Source of the DNA: Butyricimonas paravirosa | GTDB taxonomy: Bacteria; Bacteroidota; Bacteroidia; Bacteroidales; Marinifilaceae | Assembly: GCF_032878955.1 (NCBI RefSeq) | Contig: NZ_CP043839.1 | Span: 1,674,001-1,738,000, forward strand | Length of the DNA stretch: 64,000 nucleotides | Reading direction: 5' to 3' | In this document: positions 8,728 through 18,625 of the stretch, one piece after another | Numbering within the stretch: position 1 is the first letter of the stretch | Layout: each line of letters begins with the position of its first letter | Translations under genes and position numbers: made by a program | The notes under the pieces: generated by a model | What the model was told of the DNA's origin: nothing | The model's database searches: none | The model's input: the letters and a program-made list of their open reading frames with translations, nothing else

Positions 8728-8742
8728 TCTAAACTATCAAAT

Positions 8743-10065
8743 ATGAAATTTTACAATCGCACACTCGAACTAGAAGAATTAAATAGAATCCAAAAACTTT
8801 CATTTGAAGAAAACTCACGATTAACCGTGGTCACAGGACGTAGGCGCATCGGAAAAACCAGCCTAATCACAAAAGCCTTAAAGAATCAGATCACAGTATA
8901 CCTGTTCGTATCACGAAAAAGTGAAGGCATTTTATGTAAAAACTTCGCGGCCACCATCGAAAGCTCCCTAGGAGAAAAAATTGCAGGAGAACTTAACGAT
9001 TTCAATTCCATTTTCCTATACCTCATGCAACTAGGTACGAGAAAATCTTTCAACCTCGTCATTGATGAATTTCAAGAATTCTATAAAGTAAATCCATCTA
9101 TATATAGTGACATGCAAAACATTTGGGATGCCTATCGTAAACAATCTCACGTGAACTTAATTGTTTGTGGTTCCATCTATTCTCTAATGCACAAAATATT
9201 CTTCGACAAAGAAGAACCGCTATTTGGCAGAGCCGATAACATCATCAAATTATCAACTTTCAGTATTGAAGTATTAAAACAAATCATGCAAGATTACTCT
9301 CCAAAATATCACAACGATGATTTATTAGCACTTTACGCATTCACAGGAGGCGTTCCTAAATATGTCGAACTCTTCTGTGACAATCATGCATTAACAAAAG
9401 ATCAAATGATAGAATTCATGATCAGGGATAATTCTCCATTTATAGAAGAAGGAAGTTTCTTATTAATTGAAGAATTTGGGAAAAATTTCGGGATTTACTT
9501 TTCTGTCTTATCTGCAATATCCTCAGGCTTTAACACTCAATCACAAATAGAACAACTAATTGGGGTGTCCAGCGTTGGCGGGTATCTAATTAAACTGACA
9601 GAAGACTATAACTTGATACATAAACAACGCCCTGTCATGGCAAAACCGAATTCCTTAACCGTAAGATATACCATTGAAGATAATTTTTTACGCTTTTGGT
9701 TCAAATATATTGACAAAAACAGATCCATCATTGAACTAAAAAATTACGTCGGTCTACGTGAAATAATCAAAGAAGATTACGCCACTTATTCCGGGCTGAT
9801 CCTTGAAAAATACTTCATTCAAAAATTAGCTGCCACCCATAAGTACCGAGAAATTGGTTCTTGGTGGACCTCAAAATCAGAACAAAATGAAATAGATATT
9901 GTTGCTATTGAACTAAAAGGGAAAAAAGCACTTGTCGCTGAAGTCAAAAGACAAAAGAAAAATTTCAAACCACAACTGCTAGCCGAGAAAGTACAACATT
10001 TAGCAAACAAAACCTTACCCCACTATTCAATTGAAACAACTTGCTATACGCTAGATGACATGTAA
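8743..10065 (+). CDS. AAA-type ATPase with C-terminal DUF234 (archaeal ATPase-like)
   Basis: This 440-residue protein has a Walker A at about residues 32-40 (GRRRIGKTS), a Walker B-like LVIDEFQEF near 106-114, a winged-helix middle, and a C-terminal DUF234 region with a restriction-endonuclease-like core. The core reads NEIDIVAIE then LVAEVKRQK, giving the E-D-ExK pattern. Such proteins are widespread in archaea and Bacteroidetes, often multi-copy, and their role is not established; DNA targeting or defence has been suggested by the nuclease-like end. It stands alone on the plus strand with its own promoter. Confidence 0.85.
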   Translation: MKFYNRTLELEELNRIQKLSFEENSRLTVVTGRRRIGKTSLITKALKNQITVYLFVSRKSEGILCKNFAATIESSLGEKIAGELNDFNSIFLYLMQLGTRKSFNLVIDEFQEFYKVNPSIYSDMQNIWDAYRKQSHVNLIVCGSIYSLMHKIFFDKEEPLFGRADNIIKLSTFSIEVLKQIMQDYSPKYHNDDLLALYAFTGGVPKYVELFCDNHALTKDQMIEFMIRDNSPFIEEGSFLLIEEFGKNFGIYFSVLSAISSGFNTQSQIEQLIGVSSVGGYLIKLTEDYNLIHKQRPVMAKPNSLTVRYTIEDNFLRFWFKYIDKNRSIIELKNYVGLREIIKEDYATYSGLILEKYFIQKLAATHKYREIGSWWTSKSEQNEIDIVAIELKGKKALVAEVKRQKKNFKPQLLAEKVQHLANKTLPHYSIETTCYTLDDM

Positions 10066-10074
10066 TATATAAAC

Positions 10075-10121
10075 GATTGCCGATCTGATCATCCTTCACA
10101 AGAATCATCAAATCGGCAATC
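10075..10121. repeat. Intergenic hairpin after the ATPase gene
   Basis: GATTGCCGATCTGAT (10075-10089) pairs with ATCAAATCGGCAATC (10107-10121) over 15 positions with one mismatch. It lies 10 bases after the stop codon. There is no U-tract on either strand, so it is not a standard terminator. The word GATTGCCGAT recurs at 7368. Confidence 0.6.
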
Positions 10122-10147
10122 CTTACCTATCAGAATCCCTCAATCAA

Positions 10148-10784
10148 TCATTTTTTCTTCCCCTTCCATTCATTTCTCTTATCCGCCTCCAGCCGAATCG
10201 CCATCACCATCTGGTCTAAAAATGGCGTGACACCTTTCTTTCGGGCAAAAAGTTGATCGATCAACTGTCTGCAATTCGGGAACTCCACCCCAAAAACATT
10301 CGCCACCATAGCTGCCAACATCTCTTCATCAAGTAAATTCCCCTGTGGAGAATAAAGTTCCTGCACGAGCGTCAACCCCTCAATCATCTCCAAGATCATC
10401 ATCTTGTAGGCCTTCGACTTCCAACGAATATCCACCTGTCCCCCCTTCAAGCAACCGAAATCCTTCATTAAAGACATACGCTTACGTAACGAACGCTCCT
10501 CTGCCACCACCAACTTCAAAGCCACGTTGATATAACACCGCACCCGTCCATTTTTTTTCAGTCTCGCTATCTCCCGAAACACGTTCCAACCAATATTCCA
10601 GACCAATGCGAGTTTGCTCCAACATTCTAACCAACCCCACGTAATCCTTCTCCGTGTCACATAACATCCTGATCTCACTCGTGAATTCCCGGATAGCATC
10701 CTCGTACACCCTCGGCTCCAAATTCTCCTTCCAATCCTCCGCCAGCAAAGCGAAAAATCTCGTCATCAATAAATTTTTCATCAT
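10148..10784 (-). pseudogene. RteC-like protein, frameshifted
   Basis: Two overlapping minus-strand frames together make one protein. The N-terminal part starts at the double ATG at 10784/10781 (MMKNLLMTRFF) and stays coding to about LEYWLERV; the C-terminal part (REIARLKKNGRVRCYI to the stop at 10148) lies in the +1 frame. The C-terminal half (KSKAYKMMILEMIEG, then a PFLDQM block) resembles the RteC C-terminal region. A single extra base in the TTT near 10584, or in the run of eight A on the minus strand (plus 10551-10558), would explain the break. It could be a real pseudogene, a slippage switch or a sequencing error. The RteC assignment is tentative. Confidence 0.5.
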
Positions 10785-10800
10785 TAAACATTTTAGGTAT

Positions 10801-10836
10801 AAAAACAAAAAACCTCGGACACTCACTGCCCGAGGT
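10801..10836 (-). terminator. Terminator at the end of the capsule operon
   Basis: ACCTCGG (10812-10818) and CCGAGGT (10830-10836) form a 7-bp stem, followed on the minus strand by TTTTTTGTTTTT. It lies 67 bases beyond the last capsule gene and just before the RteC-like start. Confidence 0.8.
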
Positions 10837-10902
10837 ATATTTTGATTCACAAATGAATCACTAAATCATATATTTTTTAATCGTTCAATTTTAAATCGTA
10901 AA

Positions 10903-12072
10903 TCATAAATTAGAAAGTTGTTTCACAACTTTCGCCACTCTCTCCACATCTTTATCCGTCAATGTCGGCCCCGACGGCAAGCACAATCCTATCTCGAACA
11001 ACCGTTCACTTGTCCCGTTACCATAGAATGGTGCATCCTTGAACACCGGCTGCAAGTGCATCGGTTTCCACAACGGACGGCTCTCTATATTATCCGCATC
11101 CAAGGCTAACCTGACATCTTCTCTCGTGAATCCGGCCTCTTCCGGTTCCACCGTGATACACGTCAACCAGTAATTCGAATTAAAACCTTCCCCTTCCGGC
11201 TGGCACATCACTTTCACCCCTTTCATCCCGGCCAGCAACTTCACGTACAAGTCATGAATCTCCCGTCTCCGGGCAACGTGTTCATCCAACACGAACATCT
11301 GTCCTCTTCCGATTCCCGCACAAATATTACTCATCCGGTAATTATAACCGATCTTCTCGTGCTGATAATGCGGAGCCTGTTCTCTCGCTTGCGTCGCATA
11401 AAACAAAGCTCTTTTCGCTTTTTCCTCGCTAGGACATATCAAAGCTCCACCTCCCGACGTCGTGATCATTTTGTTCCCGTTAAATGACAATACCCCGTAC
11501 TCCCCGAACGTACCACATTTCCGTCCCTTGTATTCCGACCCCAAGGCCTCCGCCGAATCCTCCAGCACCGGAATCCCGTAACGATTCGCCACCTCCATCA
11601 CCTCGTCTATCTTCACAGGCATCCCGTACAAATGCACCGGAATAATCGCCTTCGGCAGCCTCCCCGTCTTCTCCAACCGATCCTTGATCGCCTCCTCCAA
11701 CAACACCGGATCCATATTCCACGTCTCTTTCTCACTATCCACGAAAACCGGGGTTGCCTCCAAATAAGCAATCGGATTCGCTGATGCCGCAAAAGTAAAT
11801 GACTGGCAAATCACCTCGTCTCCCGGCTGTATCCCTAGCAATATCAACCCCAAATGCAATGCCGCAGTCCCTGCGCTCAATGCCACCACCCGCAGCCCTT
11901 CATTTTCTATTTGCTCTCCTTTATTTCCAATTAAAAAATCCCGTAAAGATTGCTCAAAAGCATTAACATTGGGTCCCAGTGGAACCACCCAATTCGTGTC
12001 AAATGCCTCTTGTATAAATCCTTGCTCCCGCCCACTCATATGAGCAAGAGAAAGCCATATCCTTTCTAACAT
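10903..12072 (-). CDS. DegT/DnrJ/EryC1-family sugar aminotransferase
   Basis: This 389-residue PLP aminotransferase probably acts on a nucleotide-linked 4-keto-6-deoxy sugar (PglE-like). The PLP lysine is Lys201 in LSFNGNKMITTSGGG, and the upstream DSAEALGSEY block holds the Asp that contacts the pyridine nitrogen. It is the last gene of the capsule operon, after the initiating sugar transferase. In other Bacteroidales and in pgl clusters the same pair makes and loads the first sugar. The stop codon falls inside repeat words (AAATCGTAAATC). Confidence 0.9.
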   Translation of the reverse strand: MLERIWLSLAHMSGREQGFIQEAFDTNWVVPLGPNVNAFEQSLRDFLIGNKGEQIENEGLRVVALSAGTAALHLGLILLGIQPGDEVICQSFTFAASANPIAYLEATPVFVDSEKETWNMDPVLLEEAIKDRLEKTGRLPKAIIPVHLYGMPVKIDEVMEVANRYGIPVLEDSAEALGSEYKGRKCGTFGEYGVLSFNGNKMITTSGGGALICPSEEKAKRALFYATQAREQAPHYQHEKIGYNYRMSNICAGIGRGQMFVLDEHVARRREIHDLYVKLLAGMKGVKVMCQPEGEGFNSNYWLTCITVEPEEAGFTREDVRLALDADNIESRPLWKPMHLQPVFKDAPFYGNGTSERLFEIGLCLPSGPTLTDKDVERVAKVVKQLSNL

Positions 12073-12198
12073 AATATCAACAATTATTTATTATGATACA
12101 CTCCCTACAGAAATCTTCATTTTTTGCATCGGCAAATAAACTTTCTGCATTGAACAATATCCTATCCAATCAATCTTTTATTTTATAGTACAAATTCT

Positions 12199-12831
12199 TC
12201 ATTTTTGATTTCTAACTTGAGATATTATAGATAACTTTGCAAACTCATACGAACGGAATATTGTTTGAAGAATCAAACGGATATCGCCAAAAAACGTGTG
12301 ATTATAATAGTAATCAAGATTAATTTTCACTTTATCCGGAAATATAATTTCATCATTATACCTTACCGGATCTACAACGTAAGCTAATATTGTTTCTTCG
12401 TTAGCATACTTTAACGAAGCAGGCCCTGTTATTCCTGGACGAAGTTTTAAAATCAATCGTTCTTCACCTCTCAAATGATCCGCATATCCTGGCACATCAG
12501 GACGAGGACCAACAAAACTCATATTGCCAACCAATACATTCCATAATTCGGGCAACTCATCCAACTTATACTTGCGCAACACAGCTCCCAAAGGCGTGAT
12601 ACGACTTTCCCCCGCCACAGAAATTGATGAACCTCCATGCTCCATTGCCATCGTTCGAAATTTATACATTGTAAACAATTTACCATCTTTTCCAACTCGT
12701 TTCTGCTTAAAAATCACAGGACCTTCTGGCATCTTTATTTTAATAAGCATACTCACAATCAAGAAAATCGGACTACACACCAATAAACCAAACAATGCCA
12801 TCCCTCGGTCAAAGAAACATTTGACAAACAT
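12199..12831 (-). CDS. Initiating sugar transferase (PglC/WcaJ-type phosphoglycosyl transferase)
   Basis: It transfers a sugar-1-phosphate from UDP-sugar to undecaprenyl phosphate, starting the repeat unit. The 210 residues match the small monotopic PglC type: one N-terminal membrane-dipping helix (about 10-31), KFRTM at 57-61, the catalytic Asp-Glu dyad at 91-92 (LDELPELW) and VGPRP at 107-111. It lacks the extra N-terminal TM bundle of WcaJ/WbaP. The gap of 126 bases to the aminotransferase is AT-rich and empty. Confidence 0.93.
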   Translation of the reverse strand: MFVKCFFDRGMALFGLLVCSPIFLIVSMLIKIKMPEGPVIFKQKRVGKDGKLFTMYKFRTMAMEHGGSSISVAGESRITPLGAVLRKYKLDELPELWNVLVGNMSFVGPRPDVPGYADHLRGEERLILKLRPGITGPASLKYANEETILAYVVDPVRYNDEIIFPDKVKINLDYYYNHTFFGDIRLILQTIFRSYEFAKLSIISQVRNQK

Positions 12832-12858
12832 AATTTATGGTTTTAACAAAACTAACAA

Positions 12859-13740
12859 TTAAGTGATAAGATATTTTTCATCAGCATATTTACCATTCTT
12901 GCGATACCCCTTAAAGGGATACATATCACTCCACTCAGAACTATGTTGATAATACTTAATCTCTTCTAATGACGGGCTTTGCATAAAATTTCCCCAACGA
13001 TCTCTCAAATAGGCTTCAACTTCTCCTGGAACACACAACTGTATTTGCTCAAAATTCACGCGCCTCATCTTTTCAAAATATGCTCGACAATATAACGCAT
13101 TTTTCATCCATGCTCGCCCAAGAAAATGACACAAATATTGCGAGGGCTGTTTTTCATATTTATAAATTTGCTGCAAAGCGAAATCAACTAGAAAACGTTT
13201 AGGAAATAAATTCAATATTTTCAACATTATACATACTGCCCGCCCTCGACGTTTATACCCTCTTGTTGCCAAACTTTTAAACACGAGATATTTCGCCCAG
13301 AAGTATTGATTATATCGACTAATCACATTATCCGGACACGTATGCAAAATAAAAATATCAACATATACTCCTTTATGAATATCATATTTTTCAAGATCAG
13401 GTTCTATATATGTCGAATAATTCAATCGCAGTTTTGCGAAAGACGCCAACCCCACACGATTACCCCATTCTTGCAAGTAATACATCTCATGATCACCCTC
13501 TTTCGAGAACAATTCTCTAAAACGTTTGTAATCATTTGGACGCATGAAGATATCCAAATCATCATCCCAAGGTATAAAGCCCTTATGTCTAACAGCCCCT
13601 AACGCACTTCCTCCCATTAAGTAATAAGAAATCCCATACCTCGAACAAAATTCATCAATATATTGCGCAATATTCAGAATACAATTCTGTAATCGCAAGA
13701 ATCCCCATGTATCTTCATGGGAAGACATTAAATTTTTCAT
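12859..13740 (-). CDS. LicD family phosphotransferase
   Basis: LicD proteins have a nucleotidyltransferase-like fold and attach phosphocholine or similar groups from CDP precursors to surface glycans. The family core GGSALGAVRHKGFIPWDDDLDI spans residues 43-64, with the metal-binding Asp cluster at 59-63. The length is 293 residues. A CDP-precursor-type cytidylyltransferase lies just upstream in the operon, so the pair may decorate the capsule with a phospho-group such as phosphoglycerol or phosphocholine. Which group cannot be told. Confidence 0.88.
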   Translation of the reverse strand: MKNLMSSHEDTWGFLRLQNCILNIAQYIDEFCSRYGISYYLMGGSALGAVRHKGFIPWDDDLDIFMRPNDYKRFRELFSKEGDHEMYYLQEWGNRVGLASFAKLRLNYSTYIEPDLEKYDIHKGVYVDIFILHTCPDNVISRYNQYFWAKYLVFKSLATRGYKRRGRAVCIMLKILNLFPKRFLVDFALQQIYKYEKQPSQYLCHFLGRAWMKNALYCRAYFEKMRRVNFEQIQLCVPGEVEAYLRDRWGNFMQSPSLEEIKYYQHSSEWSDMYPFKGYRKNGKYADEKYLIT

Positions 13741-13823
13741 ATTTTTATAATTTATAAATGTCCCCTTTCACACCCATAGCATGCATAAAAACAATTTACA
13801 AATATTTCTTTTGTTATAAGGAA

Positions 13824-14252
13824 TCATCTCTCTCTCAAAATTTTTTCTCGTAAAATAGTAGATGAAGTCCCTTGTGTGTACGGAAAATACACAACTTCAA
13901 CTCCATGCTCGTTGAGATATCTCTCCACATCCACAAAAAGCGGTTTCCCTTTCCAATCATCACCCACAAACATTACATCAAACCCTATGCGATGAAATGC
14001 TGCAATCTTGTCTCGATCCTCTTGAGAAACCACTTCATCTACATAACGGCAGGCTGCAACGATTGCAAAACGTTCTTCAAAAGGAATTACTGGAACCTTT
14101 TGTTTGTACGATCGCACCAACTCATCCGTACTCACGCCGACAATCAATTTACTACATTGTTCCTTAGCTCGCCGCAATATATTGAGATGTCCAATATGAA
14201 ACATATCGAACACTCCAGTCGTATATCCGACATTATACTTTTTACCATTCAT
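13824..14252 (-). CDS. Glycerol-3-phosphate cytidylyltransferase-like (TagD family)
   Basis: This 142-residue nucleotidyltransferase has GVFDMFHIGH (HIGH at 19-22) and, near the C-terminus, QGTSSTILRE, which matches the RTEGISTT-type motif of TagD-like enzymes. It would make a CDP-activated compound (CDP-glycerol in TagD) from CTP. Its place next to licD suggests it supplies the donor for LicD. Substrate specificity is inference. Confidence 0.85.
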   Translation of the reverse strand: MNGKKYNVGYTTGVFDMFHIGHLNILRRAKEQCSKLIVGVSTDELVRSYKQKVPVIPFEERFAIVAACRYVDEVVSQEDRDKIAAFHRIGFDVMFVGDDWKGKPLFVDVERYLNEHGVEVVYFPYTQGTSSTILREKILRER

Positions 14253-14361
14253 AAACCTTTAATAATATACATTAGAAAAAGTGATTCGAAACGCTGACAC
14301 TCCTTTTCATTTATATTTTTATAATTCATATTGATTATCCCTCAAAAAATAGAATACCTGA

Positions 14362-15183
14362 TTACTGGATTTTGGTTCTAAAGAAATTTCTAAAAATAAT
14401 TCCTCTCAAATTATTAGGCATAAGCAACTGAATAACAAAACGAATCCCAACATTATATCCAAAATGCCATAAAGATATTAGCCTTTCTTTTCTCATATAT
14501 TTTTGCAAGGCCATTTCACTTTTAAAATATCTCCAGCCAGCCCGACGAGCATACATATCTTTCCCAACTCGAACATTGACTAACACATCAGATAGATTGT
14601 AAAATTTACAATTAGCTAATATCATTCGAATCCACAAATAATAATCTTCATTCCAAAACCAATCTTGATAATTACCAACTTTCAATATTTCTGACCTCTT
14701 AAACATCACTGTCATATGATTTAAGCCACAACGAGATTTCATATATTTCTTTATTTCTTCATCCGACTTAGGACATTGTCGCTTAGCAACAATATTTGTT
14801 GGTTCGTCAATAAATTCTGTAATAGCACCTCCTACGATAGACAAATTTTCATCTGCTTTAAAACAATTTATTTGTTTTTCAAAACGATCAGACAAAGCAA
14901 TATCGTCACTATCCATACGTGCAATTAGTTCACATGACGCAGCTTCGACCCCTATTTTCATTGCAATGCCTAAACCTTGATTTTCTTGTAAACGAATAAC
15001 TTTCAATTTAAAATGTTCCAAAGCGTCCTGTATTATTTTCTCTAACTTGCTTGAAATTGGCCCATCTATAACCAGAACAATCTCATTTGGTGGAACTGTT
15101 TGATTAATAATACTTTTTAAAGCCAAATCTAAATATTCTGGTTTATCATTTCGATAAACAGATGTACATACAGAAAAATCCAT
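14362..15183 (-). CDS. Glycosyltransferase family 2
   Basis: This GT-A fold enzyme of 273 residues has an N-terminal FSVCTSVYRNDKPEYL strand-loop and the metal-binding DSDD at 91-94 (ARMDSDD). The region about 155-195 (CGLNHMTVMF, then DWFWNEDYYLW) matches the acceptor and catalytic ED block. Its ATG overlaps the stop of the upstream glycosyltransferase by one base (TAATG), so they are coupled. It adds one sugar of the repeat unit; donor unknown. Confidence 0.9.
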   Translation of the reverse strand: MDFSVCTSVYRNDKPEYLDLALKSIINQTVPPNEIVLVIDGPISSKLEKIIQDALEHFKLKVIRLQENQGLGIAMKIGVEAASCELIARMDSDDIALSDRFEKQINCFKADENLSIVGGAITEFIDEPTNIVAKRQCPKSDEEIKKYMKSRCGLNHMTVMFKRSEILKVGNYQDWFWNEDYYLWIRMILANCKFYNLSDVLVNVRVGKDMYARRAGWRYFKSEMALQKYMRKERLISLWHFGYNVGIRFVIQLLMPNNLRGIIFRNFFRTKIQ

Positions 15184-16121
15184 TACTTATATTTTTTTAG
15201 CACAAAGAAGAATAGTTTGTCTGAAAATTTTCGAACAAATATCAACAACAATACAAACATTGAGTATTTATTCATTTTCAATAAACTTATTTTATTCAAA
15301 TACTGAAAGTATTTATCAAAAACATTTTCAATATTTTTATCCTTTTGTCCAAAATGTAAATACTTTTTTAGCACTAATATTATTGTTAATTGCAATTGAA
15401 GTAGTGCAGCCTTTGCTTCAAGAGAATTTGAAGCGAACATATTCAACACTCTTTCCATTGCCACTATTGAAGTCATACGTTTCATTGTAAATTTAGCTAC
15501 ATTCATTGCAGAAGTAGATCGAAATTTATAATGGAATAAGATATTAGGCACAATTGCCAATGACGTTGAACATCGTAAACACTTTACAATAAATTCTCTA
15601 TCTTCAGAATAATATATATCCTCATCAAAAACAACATGATTACGTAATAACATACTTCTTTTCAAAAGTAAAGAAGATATATGAATGTACATTTTCCCCA
15701 ATAAATAATCTAATATGTAATTTTTAGAGTAATAAACTTTATAACTTCTTTTTGACAAATCCTTATTTTCTTTATCAAAACCATACATGATAATATCCCT
15801 ATTTTGGTACAAATAACTTGTTACCTTTTCAAAAAACGAATTATCCATAGTATCATCCCCATCAAGAAAACAGACATATTCTTGAGTAGCAAAATGTAAA
15901 CCTAAATTACGAGCAGAAGAAACGCCTCCATTCGTCTTATTCACTACCTTTACATTAGAATGCCCAAATGAAATCTTCTGAAGAACTTCTAAAGTCGCAT
16001 CTGAAGAACCATCATTAACCAATATAATCTCACAAAACAAATCAGTTTCTCGTGTAATAGAAACAACGGTTTCTTCTATTGTTTCTTGCACATTGAAACA
16101 TGGAATAATAAAACTAATCAT
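15183..16121 (-). CDS. Glycosyltransferase family 2
   Basis: 312 residues with the GT2 core: ISFIIPCFNVQETIEETV, LVNDGSSDAT near residues 34-43 and DGDD at 87-90. The C-terminal 80 residues are Lys-rich and helical, possibly membrane-associated. It is very AT-rich, like its neighbours. It sits between the polymerase gene and the next GT2. Confidence 0.92.
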   Translation of the reverse strand: MISFIIPCFNVQETIEETVVSITRETDLFCEIILVNDGSSDATLEVLQKISFGHSNVKVVNKTNGGVSSARNLGLHFATQEYVCFLDGDDTMDNSFFEKVTSYLYQNRDIIMYGFDKENKDLSKRSYKVYYSKNYILDYLLGKMYIHISSLLLKRSMLLRNHVVFDEDIYYSEDREFIVKCLRCSTSLAIVPNILFHYKFRSTSAMNVAKFTMKRMTSIVAMERVLNMFASNSLEAKAALLQLQLTIILVLKKYLHFGQKDKNIENVFDKYFQYLNKISLLKMNKYSMFVLLLIFVRKFSDKLFFFVLKKYK

Positions 16122-16173
16122 ACCTATGATAATATCTAAAACATAATTTGATGTCCTAATTAACCCTCACGCA

Positions 16174-17451
16174 TCAATTAACAAGTATGTACCCTAAAAC
16201 ATTTTTCTTTAAACGAAATTCTATCTGTCGTTTTTCCGTATAGGCAATATAAAATGTTATCATAGCAAGATACCCTCCAAAAACATCAGAAGAAAAAAGT
16301 AATATAAATAATACAAGTAACATATTCTTAGCTGTATCCGTATTTTTAGAATACATCTTGTAGAAAGTAAATAATATCATTATTAGACCCAAAACTCCTG
16401 TTGACAATAACATATATTGCAGAGAATTCACATAAGTTGGCAAAGATGACGTTACATCTAAATAAGCTGTTTCCGGATGCATTTTCACATAACATCCGAT
16501 ACTTCCCCAACCATAGCCTAATAACTTATGCAACCAATCATATTCATCAAAAAGGATGTATCCTCTTAACACTCGAATAAAGCTAGAATTTCCATTTATA
16601 CTTCCAGGAGATCCTTCAAAAGAAATTTCAGAAAAACGAATTAAAACTTTACCGATAACCTCATTTAAATAAATAAACAAACACACTCCCACCAATAAAA
16701 ATGAAAATATAAATAGAATTCTTCGTTTCAAAGAAACTATATTACGTAGATAAAATATAAAATAATACAAACCAATAATAACAACAATGGCAAAACCATT
16801 AGCAGATTGACTCAATAACATAGAAATACTATACATTAAAATACGTAATTTTGCTTTCTTCTCTTGATACAAAAGCAAAATTGTTGGAATACAAAGAAAT
16901 TGTGCATAGTGAGATGGTTCACAAAACAAAGAAGAAAAACGAATACTTTCCAACTGATGTTGTATAAAAAAAGTTGTATCAACTTCATTAGATAGAGGTA
17001 ATAACGGAATTATTCCTGATAAATGAATCCCCAGCAAAGATCCAACATATTGAACAAAAAAGAATAAAACAACCACATCTGATATTCGTAAAAGATAATA
17101 ATCAAAGAAGTGTCTCCGAACAAAATGAAAAGATAGAAATAACAAAATATAATATAGACATTTTCCTGCTAATTCATACAATACGCTATAAACATCTAAC
17201 CACGAATAAATTCCTATTGATACAATTGTAATTAAAAATCCATAACAAGCATATAGATATAAAGGTTTATATATTTGAGGTATAGTAAATAATATACCTT
17301 TCTGAGTCATAATTAGGATTGCAGTAATTAATAGACAAAAATCTCCTAAAGAAACTCCTTGAATTCCTGATGCATAAATTCCTAACAAAGGAAATAGCGC
17401 AAAAAAAAGAGAGAATAATTTAAAACTATTAATCCTAAACTCTCTACTCAT
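16174..17451 (-). CDS. O-antigen/capsule polymerase (Wzy-like)
   Basis: 425 residues with about ten or more predicted membrane segments and a large loop between the last pairs (about residues 270-345), the usual Wzy plan. Wzy sequences are too diverse for a motif, so the call rests on topology, length and operon context, where it is the only polymerase candidate. It links repeat units on the periplasmic face. It overlaps the upstream GT by 8 bases. Confidence 0.8.
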   Translation of the reverse strand: MSREFRINSFKLFSLFFALFPLLGIYASGIQGVSLGDFCLLITAILIMTQKGILFTIPQIYKPLYLYACYGFLITIVSIGIYSWLDVYSVLYELAGKCLYYILLFLSFHFVRRHFFDYYLLRISDVVVLFFFVQYVGSLLGIHLSGIIPLLPLSNEVDTTFFIQHQLESIRFSSLFCEPSHYAQFLCIPTILLLYQEKKAKLRILMYSISMLLSQSANGFAIVVIIGLYYFIFYLRNIVSLKRRILFIFSFLLVGVCLFIYLNEVIGKVLIRFSEISFEGSPGSINGNSSFIRVLRGYILFDEYDWLHKLLGYGWGSIGCYVKMHPETAYLDVTSSLPTYVNSLQYMLLSTGVLGLIMILFTFYKMYSKNTDTAKNMLLVLFILLFSSDVFGGYLAMITFYIAYTEKRQIEFRLKKNVLGYILVN

Positions 17452-18625
17452 ATTTTCCTAAAGCCTTACTCTTATTCGCTATATAGAATTGATTTACAAA
17501 ATCTACAGCATCAGATAAACTTTTTATATCATATCTAATTGTATCTTTAGTAATTCTCATTCTTGTTTTAAAAAAATTCAATATATAATTACGTCCACGT
17601 TTTTTTAATATACGCAAACAATAATATAACAACGAAATCATATCTTTTTTTAAGGAAATATAAGGAAGTATCAATTTCCAAAAATGGCGATTATATGAAA
17701 CAAAAGCAGCATAAGAAGCTATGTAATTAAACATTAAAAAATATTTCTCTGCTTTTATGCCACATGCTCTTAATGCCTTCAGCGTAGATTCAGCATAAAT
17801 TGTTTCAGCAGTCCAGTATTTTACAATTTTAGATTCCCATAATACTGCAGTCTTCTTAGGCAGATGTGTCATATTTTCAATTTGACCTATATGAGCACCT
17901 CGAGTTCCCATTCCACCTGTACTTTTATAACAAAAGCCATCAATAATAATTGGAATATTTACAACAACATGTTTACCTAAATTCATACATAAAGCTACTG
18001 CATTTGCCATATCTGGACTTGGACCGGGAAAATAACATCCTGTTTGACTTCTTACTTTCTCAAGAATTGTTCGAGCAACTACACCATGGTACACTCGAGG
18101 TAATCTCCGTATTTGAAATGCTCCTTCTTGTAAACAACCTTGCAATTCTTTTTTAGGATCAATCGTAAGCATTGAATACTTTTTATGAGGTATTGTCAAA
18201 TCTGGGAATCGATGATGTTTATATTGCAAATCTGGCCAATTGTAACGAACTAAATTCCCTAAACATGAATCTATCGAATTTATTTTCATCCAATTAACCA
18301 CATCTACAATAGCATCTGTAACACTATCATCATCACCAATCATACAAACATATTCTCCCGTAGCATGACTAATACCTAAATTACAATTATCAACAACAGA
18401 AAGAACTTCACGTGTATGATAATACATTATTTGATCTAACTTTTCCTGTTCCAAAAACATTAAAAACTCAGTATTATCTTTTGTATTATCTTGAACTACA
18501 ATTTCAATATTAGCATATTTCTTTTTTAATTCAAGAAGAGTTAGCACACATACTTTTATATAAACATACCGATCCTTTGTTGGTATTACAATACTTAAAA
18601 GAGGCTTATCCAACATATCTTTCAA
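17444..18625 (-). CDS. Glycosyltransferase family 2
   Basis: 393 residues. The N-terminal GT2 core has SIVIPTKDRYVYIKVC and a GDDD metal site at 97-100 (VCMIGDDDS). The C-terminal half is unlike simple GT2s and helical. The start at 18625 overlaps the flippase stop as ATGA, showing coupling. Confidence 0.88.
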   Translation of the reverse strand: MKDMLDKPLLSIVIPTKDRYVYIKVCVLTLLELKKKYANIEIVVQDNTKDNTEFLMFLEQEKLDQIMYYHTREVLSVVDNCNLGISHATGEYVCMIGDDDSVTDAIVDVVNWMKINSIDSCLGNLVRYNWPDLQYKHHRFPDLTIPHKKYSMLTIDPKKELQGCLQEGAFQIRRLPRVYHGVVARTILEKVRSQTGCYFPGPSPDMANAVALCMNLGKHVVVNIPIIIDGFCYKSTGGMGTRGAHIGQIENMTHLPKKTAVLWESKIVKYWTAETIYAESTLKALRACGIKAEKYFLMFNYIASYAAFVSYNRHFWKLILPYISLKKDMISLLYYCLRILKKRGRNYILNFFKTRMRITKDTIRYDIKSLSDAVDFVNQFYIANKSKALGKYE

